From assembly GCF_016907275.1 (NCBI RefSeq), contig NZ_JAFBBP010000001.1, positions 248,001-312,000 of the forward strand: 64,000 nucleotides of DNA, read 5' to 3'. Positions 37,717 to 47,403 of this stretch are shown piece by piece (position 1 is the first letter of the stretch; every line of letters starts with the position of its first letter). The DNA is from Micromonospora luteifusca. GTDB lineage: Bacteria > Actinomycetota > Actinomycetes > Mycobacteriales > Micromonosporaceae. The notes beneath the pieces are model-generated. The model did no database searches. It was not told the origin of the DNA and saw only the letters and a program-made list of their open reading frames with translations. Position numbers and translations under genes: made by a program.

Positions 37717-38901
37717 ATGAGCAGTGCAACGCTCGGTCATCCCGTCCCTCCCGCACCTACCCCCATCGCCACCACGCCGAAGCCCCGGCGGGCTCGCCTG
37801 TGGTGGGCCGCCCTGGCCGCCGTCGCCGCCGTGGCCGCCGCCGTGCCGATCGCGACCACTCCCGCGAGCGCGGAATCCAACGGTGGCGTACGCGTGATGC
37901 CGCTCGGCGACTCGATCACCGACGGGTTCAACGTCCCGGGCGGTTACCGGATCGAGCTCTGGCAGCGGTTCACGAGCGGTGGCTACCGGATCGACTTCGT
38001 CGGCTCCCAGTTCAACGGCCCCGCCAGCCTTGGCGACCACGATCACCAGGGCCATTCCGGATGGACGATCGCCCAGATCGACGCCAATGTCGTCAACTGG
38101 TTGCGGGCCACGAATCCCCGGACGGTGCTGCTGCACATCGGCACCAACGACATGTACGGCGACACGTCCGGCGCTCCGGCCCGGCTCGCCACCCTGGTCG
38201 ACCGGATCACCAACACCGCACCGAACGCGGAGGTGTTCGTCGCGACGATCATCCCGAAGTCGGGCGCGGACAACCAGGTCCGGGGCTACAACGCGGCGAT
38301 CCCCGGGATCGTGCAGGCCAGAGCCGCCGCCGGGAAACGCGTACACCTGGTCGACATGTACCGCGCTCTGACGCTCAGCGACCTGGCCGACGGGGTGCAT
38401 CCCAACGCCACGGGCTACCGCAAGATGGCCGTGGCCTGGTATGACGCTCTCCGTTCGGTGCCCGGCAGCATCGGCGGCGACACGCCTCCGACCACCGCCC
38501 CGCCGACCACTGCGCCGCCGACCACTGCGCCTCCGACCACTGCGCCTCCGACCACCGCCCCGCCGACCACCGCCCCGCCGTCGGGCGGGTGCCGCGTCGC
38601 GTACACGGTCAACGCCTGGAACAGCGGTCTCACCGCGTCAGTCTCGGTGACCAACACGGGCGGCACGCCGGTCAACGGTTGGGCTCTGGCGTTCACGCTG
38701 CCCGGCGGGCAGACCATCACCAGCGGCTGGAATGCCAGCTACTCCCCGACGAGCGGGGCGGTGACCGCTCGCAACGTCTCCTACAACTCGACGATCGCGC
38801 CGAGCACCTCGGTCGACATCGGCTTCCAGGCGACGCACACCGGCAATGCCGGCCGGCCGTCCGCGTTCACCCTCAACGGCACCGCCTGCGCGGTCGCCTG
38901 A
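37717..38901 (+). CDS. Secreted SGNH (GDSL) esterase with CBM2
   Basis: A 394-residue secreted protein. The signal peptide is long (hydrophobic core LWWAALAAVAAVAAAVPIA, cleavage near ATTPASAES, about residue 53). The SGNH domain (about 55-245) has block I VMPLGDSITDG with nucleophile Ser, block III LLHIGTNDM with Asn, and block V ADGVHPNATGY with Asp and His. A PTTA-repeat linker and a CBM2 (CRVAYTVNAWNSGLTASV ... NGTAC) follow. The domain set fits CE3-type acetylxylan esterases. GGAGGAAG precedes the ATG. The CBM2 is a close paralogue of that on the CE1 esterase. Confidence 0.9.
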   Translation: MSSATLGHPVPPAPTPIATTPKPRRARLWWAALAAVAAVAAAVPIATTPASAESNGGVRVMPLGDSITDGFNVPGGYRIELWQRFTSGGYRIDFVGSQFNGPASLGDHDHQGHSGWTIAQIDANVVNWLRATNPRTVLLHIGTNDMYGDTSGAPARLATLVDRITNTAPNAEVFVATIIPKSGADNQVRGYNAAIPGIVQARAAAGKRVHLVDMYRALTLSDLADGVHPNATGYRKMAVAWYDALRSVPGSIGGDTPPTTAPPTTAPPTTAPPTTAPPTTAPPTTAPPSGGCRVAYTVNAWNSGLTASVSVTNTGGTPVNGWALAFTLPGGQTITSGWNASYSPTSGAVTARNVSYNSTIAPSTSVDIGFQATHTGNAGRPSAFTLNGTACAVA

Positions 38902-38910
38902 CGAATCCGT

Positions 38911-38943
38911 CGCGGTGCCGGGCAGCACGGGCCCGGCACCGCG
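38911..38943 (+). terminator. Terminator of the SGNH esterase gene
   Basis: CGCGGTGCCGGGC (38911-38923) and GCCCGGCACCGCG (38931-38943) form a perfect 13-bp stem. A second hairpin, CCCTCCACC / GGTGGAGGG (38946-38954, 38971-38979), follows. Confidence 0.75.
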
Positions 38944-39010
38944 CCCCCTCCACCCACCTTAGGAAGAGATGGTGGAGGGCGCGGACCGGACCACGTCAGG
39001 GCCGGCAGCG

Positions 39011-40087
39011 TCAGCGCTGCCCGACGGAGATGTCCTTGGTGAGGCTGGTGGTTGCGTCCGGGCGGGCGAGCGGTTCCGACTGGTAACCCTCGCTGTGGTA
39101 GAGGTCGATGTTCCGCACGCTCTTCGCTCCGGTGGACAGCAGAACTCGACGGCACTCCGGGTCCGCGCCGGTTTCGGCGGTGCGTAGCAGCCACCGGCCG
39201 AGCCCGTGCCCCCGCAGGTCGGGCACGACGGCGAGCCGACCCACGTGCCAGTCGGTGTCGACGCGACGCGCCCGCACCATGCCCAGCAGTCGGCCGTCCA
39301 ACCAGATGCCCGTGGTGTCCCAGGTCTCCAGCCAGTCACGCACCTCCTCCACCGACTCGTGCAGGGCCGGTATGGCCAGGGTGTCGTTGACGACGGCCTC
39401 GTCCACCCAGCAGCACCGCTGCAGCACCGTGACCTCAGGAGCGTCGTCGGGGGTCAGCCGCCGCACGTAGGACCCGGGCAACGGTCCCGACCGCGCCCCG
39501 GCTCGTCCGCGTTCGCGCAGTGGCCGTAGGGCGTGGGCGACCCGGACCACCTCGTCGAGCAACCCGACACCCGCCGCGTCACGGGTCGCGTCGGGAAGCA
39601 GTTGTCCACTCTCCACCGCGTCGCCGATGCGAATCGCGACAGTGGCGCCCACCGGGACCAGGCGGAGGGTCGTCACCACCTGCTTGGCGTGCTGAACCGA
39701 CCGGGTGCCGGCCGACGTGTTGCCGTAGCTGACGAAGCCGATCGGCTTCCATGCCCACTCGCGGCCGAGGTAGTCCAGCGCGTTCTTCAGCGTCGCCGGC
39801 ATCCCGTAGTTGTATTCCGGCGTGACCACGATGAAGCCGTCCGCCGCGTCGACGATCGCGCTCCACCGACGTGTGTGTTCATGCTGGTAGACACCCGACG
39901 ACGGATGCTCCTCCTCGTCGAGGAACGGCAGGTGCAGATCGCCGAGGGCCACCGGCACAAGCTCGACACCGAGCGCCGCGGCACGAGAGGTGACCGTCTC
40001 GGTCAGCCACTGCGCCACCACCGGACCGAGGGCACCGGGGCGGGTGCTGCACATCAGTACGAGGACACGCATCAGTTTCGTTGACAT
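39011..40087 (-). CDS. NADPH-FMN reductase fused to a GNAT acetyltransferase domain
   Basis: A 358-residue cytoplasmic protein with two domains. Residues 1-190 are a flavodoxin-like NAD(P)H-dependent FMN reductase: the start reads VLVLMCSTRPGALG, with the flavin motif TPEYNYGMPATLKNALDYLG and SYGNTSAGTRS. Residues about 205-350 are a GNAT N-acetyltransferase, with acetyl-CoA-binding VGRLAVVPDLRGHGLGRWLL and the IDLYHSEGY C-terminal motif. Each domain alone is common; the fusion is unusual. It may couple reduction and acetylation of a drug-like substrate, or the two may act separately. It is divergent from a MarR gene, and the two start regions are inverted copies. Confidence 0.85.
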   Translation of the reverse strand: MSTKLMRVLVLMCSTRPGALGPVVAQWLTETVTSRAAALGVELVPVALGDLHLPFLDEEEHPSSGVYQHEHTRRWSAIVDAADGFIVVTPEYNYGMPATLKNALDYLGREWAWKPIGFVSYGNTSAGTRSVQHAKQVVTTLRLVPVGATVAIRIGDAVESGQLLPDATRDAAGVGLLDEVVRVAHALRPLRERGRAGARSGPLPGSYVRRLTPDDAPEVTVLQRCCWVDEAVVNDTLAIPALHESVEEVRDWLETWDTTGIWLDGRLLGMVRARRVDTDWHVGRLAVVPDLRGHGLGRWLLRTAETGADPECRRVLLSTGAKSVRNIDLYHSEGYQSEPLARPDATTSLTKDISVGQR

Positions 40088-40127
40088 GGAAACGAGCGTA
40101 GATGATAAGTTGATTACATGTCAACGA
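40078..40127. promoter_or_regulatory. Divergent MarR/reductase control region with inverted start codons
   Basis: CATGTCAACGA reads leftward from 40088 to 40078 and rightward from 40117 to 40127, so both genes begin ATGTCAACGA. The arms contain TTGACA -35-like boxes; with TGATAA at 40103-40108 the left arm forms a near-consensus promoter for the MarR gene (16-bp spacer). A MarR dimer bound to the repeat would cover both starts. Confidence 0.65.
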
Positions 40128-40606
40128 GACCGCCGGCCAAGGCCGTACCCTGGTTGAATCCGGAAGAGGAACGCGCGTGGCGGGCGTTTCTGCGCGTCAT
40201 GGTCGCGGTCCAGACCGGCACGGCGCGCGACCTGGCCGCGATCGGGCTCTCCGAACCCGACTACGAGGTGCTGAGCACCCTGTCGGAGCGGACCGACCAC
40301 ACCAGCAGCCTGGGCGAACAGGCCGACAAGATGGGGTGGTCACGCAGCCGGCTGTCCCGGCACGCCACCCGGATGGAATCGCGCGGTCTCCTGCGGCGCG
40401 CACCCGACCCGGCCGACGGCAGAGGTTGCCTCCTCGTGCTCACCGCGCAGGGCCTGGAGGCACTCGAGGACGCGGCGCCGGCCCACGTTCAGTCGGTACG
40501 ACGCCACTTCGTCGACCGGCTCGCCCCAGACGACCTCGCCGCCATCGAACAGATCGCCCGAAGGCTGGAAGAACCCCAGGTCGGCGACGATCGACCAACC
40601 ACCTGA
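40118..40606 (+). CDS. MarR-family transcriptional regulator
   Basis: A 162-residue winged-helix protein. The dimerisation helix includes EERAWRAFLRVMVAVQ. The HTH reads SLGEQADKMGWSRSRLSRHATRMESRGLL (recognition helix SRSRLSRHATRME). The wing contains the conserved DPADGRG turn (RAPDPADGRGCLLVLT). It most likely represses the divergent reductase-acetyltransferase and itself. The transcript may be nearly leaderless because the -10 box lies only about 10 bp before the ATG. It ends one base before the convergent VOC gene. Confidence 0.92.
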   Translation: MSTRPPAKAVPWLNPEEERAWRAFLRVMVAVQTGTARDLAAIGLSEPDYEVLSTLSERTDHTSSLGEQADKMGWSRSRLSRHATRMESRGLLRRAPDPADGRGCLLVLTAQGLEALEDAAPAHVQSVRRHFVDRLAPDDLAAIEQIARRLEEPQVGDDRPTT

Positions 40607-40607
40607 G

Positions 40608-41345
40608 TCAGGCTGGGGTGAGGAGGCAGAACTCGTTGCCTTCCGGGTCGGCGAGGACCTTCCACGCGACAGCGCCATCACCGAGGTCGACGTCGGTGGC
40701 GCCGAGCGTCCGCAGTCGGGCCGCCTCGGCCTCCAGGTCGTCACCGGGGTATGGGCGGACGTCGAGATGGACGCGGTTCCACCCGGTCTTCACGTCGGGT
40801 GTGCGGATGAACTCCAGATATGGGCCCACGCCCTTGGCCGAGCGCAGCATCGCCCTGCGGTCGCTCACCTCGTGCAGGGTCCAGTCCATGGCGTTGCTCC
40901 AGAAGCGCGCCATGGCTCGCGGATCCGCGCAGTCGACCACTACCGCGGCGATCGGTCCGGTGTCCCGGTAGAGCGGTCGGGGCTCCAGCACGCAGAACTC
41001 GTTGCCTTCCGGGTCGGCCATGACCGTCCATGGGACGTCGCCCTGGCCGACGTCGACGGTTGTCGCGCCGAGATCCTTCAGGCGCGCGACCACCTCCGCC
41101 TGATGGGCCGCCGAGGTGGTGGCGAGGTCGACGTGCACGCGGTTCTTGACCGTCTTGGGTTCCGGCGAGGCGATCAGGTCGATGCAGACGGCGACGGGGT
41201 CGGGGTAGACGAAACCCTCGGGTTCGAGGTTGGTCACGCCGGGCCCCTCGCTGGAGAGCCCCCAGCCGAGCACCTCCGCCCAGAAACCGCCAAGCGCGGA
41301 GTCGTCCTGAGCCTTCATGTTGATCTGAACAAGCCGCGTTGCCAC
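40608..41345 (-). CDS. Two-domain VOC (glyoxalase/bleomycin-resistance fold) protein
   Basis: A 245-residue protein made of two vicinal-oxygen-chelate modules (about 1-122 and 128-245). Each ends with the family signature WTVMADPEGNEFCVL or WKVLADPEGNEFCLL and contains an NRVHVDL/NRVHLDV metal-site strand. Such proteins bind or modify small toxic compounds or act as dioxygenase-like enzymes; the specific role is unknown. Convergent with the MarR gene with almost no spacer, so no terminator separates them. Confidence 0.88.
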   Translation of the reverse strand: MATRLVQINMKAQDDSALGGFWAEVLGWGLSSEGPGVTNLEPEGFVYPDPVAVCIDLIASPEPKTVKNRVHVDLATTSAAHQAEVVARLKDLGATTVDVGQGDVPWTVMADPEGNEFCVLEPRPLYRDTGPIAAVVVDCADPRAMARFWSNAMDWTLHEVSDRRAMLRSAKGVGPYLEFIRTPDVKTGWNRVHLDVRPYPGDDLEAEAARLRTLGATDVDLGDGAVAWKVLADPEGNEFCLLTPA

Positions 41346-41450
41346 GCCGACGATGCTAACGGCAGCCTGGCACCTGAAGATCGGCGGGTTCTGGTCTCGG
41401 CAGTTCCCGATGTCGACTGCTACGACACGCCCGTCCTGAGCGGATGCTGT

Positions 41451-42254
41451 TCACCACCTGACGAGTTCGGCCAGTGCGGTGCTGGTCGCTTCGTCGGCCG
41501 GCAGGAATGCTTCCAGTCGCAGTTCGGCGATGGTGACGTCGGTGGCCGTGCCGAAGTGGGTGAGTGTGGTGATGAGCCGCAGTTCCCGGTTGTCCGATTC
41601 GCTCGTGCGCAGGTGCAACGGCACCGCGAACCCGAGGTGGTGTGGCGAGAGTTGCCGGGGCCGCGGGGGTGCCAGGTCGACGAGTTCATCGGCGAGGCGC
41701 TGGAGCCGGTCGCTCGGGTTGCGAACGCTCTCGGCCTGGACGCTGCCGATGATGTGCCAGGCCCATTCATCGAGGTTGACGATGCGGGGTGCGAGGCCGC
41801 GGGGGTGCAGCAGAACTCGGGGGACGCTCACGGGTGGGGTGAGCAGGTGTGGGTCCACTCCACGGGTGATCATGTCGAAGCCGGCGTTGGCGGAGACGAG
41901 GTCGCCGTGCCGGTCGACGATCACGGCCGGGTACGGCAGGTGGCCGTGCAGGACGCGTTCGAGGGCGGTTCGGATCGGTGCCAGTTGAGGGTCGTCCAGT
42001 TCGCGCTGCGGGTACACGGGCGCGAAACCGGCGGCGAGGAGCAGTTCGTTACGTTCGCGGATCGGCACCTCCATCGATTCCGCCAGCCGTATGATCATCG
42101 CCCGGCCAGGGTTTGAGCGTCCGCTCTCGATGAAGCTGACGTGCCGTTGCGTGGTGCCGGCCCGCACCGCCAGTTCGAGTTGGCTGACGCGTCGTCGGGT
42201 ACGCCAGGTGCGCAACGCGCCCGCGAGGCCGCCACTCGCGGATTCGGTGATCAT
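41451..42254 (-). CDS. XRE-family regulator with MmyB-like ligand domain
   Basis: A 267-residue regulator. The HTH spans about residues 10-65 (LAGALRTWRTRRRVSQLELA, then TTQRHVSFIESGRSNPG). The MmyB-like ligand domain spans about 95-260, with VPRVLLHPRGLAPRIVNLDE and LHLRTSESDNRELRLI. ATG 42254 is preferred because upstream in-frame sequence is not protein-like. It is divergent from an NTF2-like/MDR oxidoreductase pair 114 bp away, which it probably regulates. Confidence 0.88.
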   Translation of the reverse strand: MITESASGGLAGALRTWRTRRRVSQLELAVRAGTTQRHVSFIESGRSNPGRAMIIRLAESMEVPIRERNELLLAAGFAPVYPQRELDDPQLAPIRTALERVLHGHLPYPAVIVDRHGDLVSANAGFDMITRGVDPHLLTPPVSVPRVLLHPRGLAPRIVNLDEWAWHIIGSVQAESVRNPSDRLQRLADELVDLAPPRPRQLSPHHLGFAVPLHLRTSESDNRELRLITTLTHFGTATDVTIAELRLEAFLPADEATSTALAELVRW

Positions 42255-42368
42255 TCTTCCTGTGTACCGGGTGCCGCGCCGGTTGGCGATTCCCTCCGGG
42301 GAATTGTCGCGGCGCGTCCGGCGCAGAACAGTCGTGGTCGCAACGATCATCACGACCGAAGGATCACG

Positions 42369-42791
42369 ATGGCTGGCATCGACCTGAAGAACCTCATCGA
42401 CCGCTACGTCGCGGCGTGGAACGAAGCCGACCCGGAACGTCGCCGCGCCGCCGTTCGCGAACTCTGGTCCACCGACGGGGTCCATGTCCTGCAGCCGCCT
42501 CAGGAACTACGACAGGCCGCCGAGGGCCTGGGGTTCGGTCGTCTCGTCCTGGAGGCGCGCGGGCATGACGAACTGGAGGTGCGGGTGACGCGCGCGTACG
42601 AGGAGTTCGTCGCCCCGGGGACCTTCGTGTTCCGCTCCCGCGGGGATGCCGAGCGGCTCCACGACGTGGTCAAGTTTCGCTGGGAGATGGTGCCTCGCGA
42701 TGGTGGCGACGTGGCCGGTGTCGGGCTGGAGATCCTCGTGCTCAGCACGGACGGGTGCATCGTCAGCGACTACCAGTTCATCGAGGGGTGA
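42369..42791 (+). CDS. NTF2/SnoaL-like protein
   Basis: A 140-residue single-domain alpha+beta protein. NLIDRYVAAWNEADPERRRA at the start and ELWSTDGVHVLQPPQE resemble SnoaL-like/NTF2-fold polyketide cyclase or isomerase relatives. No catalytic residues can be named with confidence. The ATG follows GGATCACG. It is 5 bp upstream of the MDR oxidoreductase and surely cotranscribed with it. The pair is divergent from an MmyB-type XRE regulator, an arrangement typical for ligand-induced detoxification cassettes. Confidence 0.82.
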   Translation: MAGIDLKNLIDRYVAAWNEADPERRRAAVRELWSTDGVHVLQPPQELRQAAEGLGFGRLVLEARGHDELEVRVTRAYEEFVAPGTFVFRSRGDAERLHDVVKFRWEMVPRDGGDVAGVGLEILVLSTDGCIVSDYQFIEG

Positions 42792-42796
42792 CGACG

Positions 42797-43828
42797 ATGA
42801 CTGCGACGCTACCGCCGTCCGTCCGCAGCTACCGTGTCAACAGCGGTGACGGCATCGATGGCCTGAGGTTGCGTACCGACGAACCGCGCACGCCAGGTGT
42901 CGGCGAGGTCGCAGTCGCGGTCCACGCCGTCTCGCTCGGCTTCCGCGATCTGCTGGTGCTGCGGGGGCAGTACCTGCTGCCCGTCAAACCGGACGTCATC
43001 CCCGTCTCCGACGGTGCCGGGCAGGTCGTCGCCGTGGGGCCAGGTGTCCAACGGGTGCGACCGGGTGATCGGGTCACCGCCGCGCTGTTCCCGCAGTGGC
43101 TGGACGGCCCTCTGAAACCGTCTTACCTGCCACAACTGGGAGGCTCCCTCGACGGCATGCTCACCGACATCGCCGTCCTTCCGGAGCAAGCCCTCGTTCC
43201 GGTCCCCGAACACCTCTCCTACGCTGAAGCCGCGACGCTGCCGTGTGCTGCCGTCACCGCGTGGAACGCGTTGACCGGGGACAGTCCTGGGATCCAGCCG
43301 GGGCACACGGTGCTCACCACCGGCTCGGGCGGCGTATCACTGTTCGTCGTACAACTGGCCAAGCTTCTCGGCGCGAGAGTGATCGCCACGACCGGCCAGG
43401 CGGAAAAGGAGCAACGCCTTCGTGACCTCGGCGCTGACGAGGTCGTCAACTATCGCGCCATTCCCGACTGGCATATCGCGGTCCGCGACAGCACCGGTGG
43501 GCGAGGGGTCGACCGGGTCGTCGACACCGCCGGAACACTGGAGCAGTCGTTGAAGTCCCTTGCCATCAACGGGCACGTCGCGTTCGTCGGGTCTCTCTCC
43601 GGTGACTGGCCACCACTCGACCCTCGCCTGCTGTTCGGTGTCGCCGCGACGGTCCGGGCGTTGGCGGTCGGAAGTCACGCCCAATTCACCAAGCTCAACG
43701 AGATCATCACCGCACACCAGCTTCGGCCCGTTATCGACCGAGCGTTCCCGTTCGAGGAGGCCGGCGCGGCGTTCCGGTACTACGAGTCGGCCAGCCCGTT
43801 CGGAAAGGTCGTCATCGAAGTCCGATAA
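42797..43828 (+). CDS. MDR-family NAD(P)-dependent alcohol dehydrogenase/quinone reductase
   Basis: A 343-residue medium-chain dehydrogenase. The GroES-like N-domain (about 1-130) includes VIPVSDGAGQVVAVG. The Rossmann domain has VLTTGSGGVSLFVVQLAKLLGARVIATTG as cofactor site (GSGGVS turn near residue 178). Canonical catalytic-zinc Cys/His residues are not evident, so it resembles zinc-independent NADPH quinone/enone reductases of the MDR group. It is the second gene of the cassette with the NTF2-like gene. Its stop is followed by a perfect 13-bp hairpin shared with the convergent xylanase. Confidence 0.9.
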   Translation: MTATLPPSVRSYRVNSGDGIDGLRLRTDEPRTPGVGEVAVAVHAVSLGFRDLLVLRGQYLLPVKPDVIPVSDGAGQVVAVGPGVQRVRPGDRVTAALFPQWLDGPLKPSYLPQLGGSLDGMLTDIAVLPEQALVPVPEHLSYAEAATLPCAAVTAWNALTGDSPGIQPGHTVLTTGSGGVSLFVVQLAKLLGARVIATTGQAEKEQRLRDLGADEVVNYRAIPDWHIAVRDSTGGRGVDRVVDTAGTLEQSLKSLAINGHVAFVGSLSGDWPPLDPRLLFGVAATVRALAVGSHAQFTKLNEIITAHQLRPVIDRAFPFEEAGAAFRYYESASPFGKVVIEVR

Positions 43829-43884
43829 CCGGGCGGGTATGGCGATGGGGCCGGGACCAATCCAGCTACCTGCGTAGAGGGGTT

Positions 43885-43913
43885 GGGGCGGCGACGGATC
43901 CCGTCGCCGCCCC
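43885..43913. terminator. Bidirectional hairpin terminator
   Basis: GGGGCGGCGACGG (43885-43897), loop ATC, CCGTCGCCGCCCC (43901-43913): a perfect 13-bp stem between the convergent MDR and GH10 genes. Confidence 0.78.
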
Positions 43914-43930
43914 TCAGCGTGCGGTGGTGC

Positions 43931-45711
<1,781 letters not shown>

Positions 45712-46176
45712 TCAACGACCGGTGGCTCCGTAGAGCCGGCTGACCGTCTCGGCCACGCAGACGGGCTTGCCGCCGCTGTCGCTCTCCACGGTGACCGCCG
45801 CGACCAGTTGCACGCCGCCGATCACCGGGGACACGTCGGCGATGGTGGCGGTGGCCCGTACGGACGCGCCGACCCGCACCGGGGCAGGGAAGCGCACCCG
45901 GTTCAGCCCGTAGTTGACCCCCATCGCCACCCCCTCGACCCGGTAGAGCCCGCCGGCCAGCGCCGGCAGCAGCGACAGCGTCAGGTACCCGTGGGCGATC
46001 GTCCCGCCGAACGGACCCGCCGCGGCCCGGGCCGGGTCGAGATGAATCCACTGGTGGTCGTCGGTGGCGTCGGCGAAGAGGTCGACGCGGCCCTGCTCGA
46101 TGCGCTGCCACGGACCGGGCCCGAGGCTCTCGCCGACCGCGGCCGCCAACTCCTCGAACGAGCTGAAGACTCTCAT
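45712..46176 (-). CDS. MaoC/NodN-like (R)-hydratase
   Basis: A 154-residue hot-dog-fold protein. It shows the hydratase motif FADATDDHQWIHLDPARAAA with the catalytic Asp/His pair, GGTIAHGYLTLSLLPAL, and NYGLNRVRFPAPV, the pattern of MaoC/NodN-type enoyl-CoA hydratases. It would hydrate an enoyl-CoA formed by the acyl-CoA dehydrogenase just upstream (17-bp gap), so the two make consecutive beta-oxidation-type steps. The acyl chain is not identifiable. The ATG follows AGGAGACC. Confidence 0.9.
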   Translation of the reverse strand: MRVFSSFEELAAAVGESLGPGPWQRIEQGRVDLFADATDDHQWIHLDPARAAAGPFGGTIAHGYLTLSLLPALAGGLYRVEGVAMGVNYGLNRVRFPAPVRVGASVRATATIADVSPVIGGVQLVAAVTVESDSGGKPVCVAETVSRLYGATGR

Positions 46177-46193
46177 GCCAGGTCTCCTTGGGG

Positions 46194-47342
46194 CTAGAAG
46201 GCGTTGACGCCGGTGAGCGCGCGTCCGATGAGGAGTTGCTGGATCTGGCTGGTGCCCTCGTAGAGGGTGGCGACCCGGGCGTCGCGCAGGTACTTGCCGA
46301 CCGGGTATTCGTCGATGTAGCCGTACCCACCGAAGACCTGGACCGCATTGTTGGCCGCGCGGACGGCGGCCTCGCTGGCGAAGAGCTTGGCCATCGACGC
46401 CTCGGTCGCGAACGGCTGGTCGCGGTCGATCAGGTCGGCCACCTGCCACACCAGCAACCGGGCGGCGGCGGTGTCCACCGCGATGGCGGCGAGCAGTTGT
46501 TGGACGAGCTGGTGGCCGGCGATCGGCTTGCCGAACTGGGTCCGTTGCCCGGCGTAGCCGACTGCGGCGTCGAGGCAGCCCTGGGCGATGCCGACACAGC
46601 CGGCGGCCACCGACATCCGGCCCTTGGCAAGGGTCGCCAGGGCGAGCCGGAACCCGCTGCCCTCGGCGCCGAGCCGGGCGGTGTCGGGCACCCGCACCTC
46701 GTCGAAGCGAAGCTCGCCGGTCGCCTGGCCGCGCAGGCCCAACTTGCCGTGGATCTCCCGGCGGGTCAGGCCCGGGCTGTCGGTGGGCACCAGGAACGCG
46801 GTGATGCCCCGGTGTCCGGGGCCGCCGGTGCGGGCGAAGACCAGTGCGACGTCGGCGGTGGTGCCGTTGGTGATGAACGTCTTCGTGCCAGTGAGCAGCC
46901 AGTCGGCGCCATCGCGAACCGCGCGGGTCCGCAGTGCGGCCGCGTCGGAGCCGCTGTCCGGCTCGGTCAGCGCGAAACAGCCGAGTGCGGTGCCGGCGCA
47001 GAGTCGGGGCAGCCACTCGGCTCGCTGCGCGGCCGTCCCTTGGGCGGCGATCGACTTCGCGACCAGGCCGAGAGAGACCGAGACGATGCCGCGCACCGCC
47101 GAGTCGCCCCGGCCGAGCTCCTCCAGGACCAGGCAGTACGCGACGTGATCGCCACCGGAACCGCCGTCGGCCTCGGCAATGGTCAGCCCCAGGAAGCCCA
47201 GGTCGCCAAGCATCGCGACGATGGCCGGGTCGACCGACTCGCGCCGGTCCCAGGCGGCGGCGTGCGGCACCAGCTCGCGGTCGGCGAACTCCGCCGCCAA
47301 CTGGCGGACCGCGGCCTGCTCGGCGGAGAGGGTCAGCTCCAT
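46194..47342 (-). CDS. Acyl-CoA dehydrogenase
   Basis: A 382-residue FAD enzyme. Standard motifs are visible: CFALTEPDSGSDAAALRTRA (flavin and substrate contacts), WLLTGTKTFITNGTTADVAL, QLVQQLLAAIAVDTAAARLL, and near the C-terminus QVFGGYGYIDEYPVGKYLRD followed by the LYEGTSQIQ segment. The catalytic base in short- and medium-chain enzymes is the Glu of that LYEGTSQ segment. It should oxidise an acyl-CoA to the 2-enoyl-CoA. A TAAACTA-N7-TAGTTTA repeat precedes it, a possible operator for the TetR or LuxR regulators nearby. Confidence 0.95.
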   Translation of the reverse strand: MELTLSAEQAAVRQLAAEFADRELVPHAAAWDRRESVDPAIVAMLGDLGFLGLTIAEADGGSGGDHVAYCLVLEELGRGDSAVRGIVSVSLGLVAKSIAAQGTAAQRAEWLPRLCAGTALGCFALTEPDSGSDAAALRTRAVRDGADWLLTGTKTFITNGTTADVALVFARTGGPGHRGITAFLVPTDSPGLTRREIHGKLGLRGQATGELRFDEVRVPDTARLGAEGSGFRLALATLAKGRMSVAAGCVGIAQGCLDAAVGYAGQRTQFGKPIAGHQLVQQLLAAIAVDTAAARLLVWQVADLIDRDQPFATEASMAKLFASEAAVRAANNAVQVFGGYGYIDEYPVGKYLRDARVATLYEGTSQIQQLLIGRALTGVNAF

Positions 47343-47348
47343 GGCCTT

Positions 47349-47369
47349 TAAACTAGCGGTGATAGTTTA
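47349..47369. promoter_or_regulatory. Inverted repeat upstream of acyl-CoA dehydrogenase
   Basis: TAAACTA (47349-47355) and TAGTTTA (47363-47369) are perfect inverted 7-mers 7 bp apart, 7 bp before the dehydrogenase ATG. The AT-rich symmetry in a GC-rich genome suggests an operator over the promoter. Confidence 0.55.
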
Positions 47370-47403
47370 TGCCGTCCAGAGCGGACGGTCGCCGGCTCGT
47401 CGG

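Noticed and set aside
45712..47016. A 434-codon frame covering the MaoC-like gene and most of the acyl-CoA dehydrogenase on the same strand
   Set aside because: Only its last 154 codons are protein-like (the MaoC gene). The front part is Arg/Ala/His-rich and lies in the wrong phase of the dehydrogenase, which has clear family motifs.
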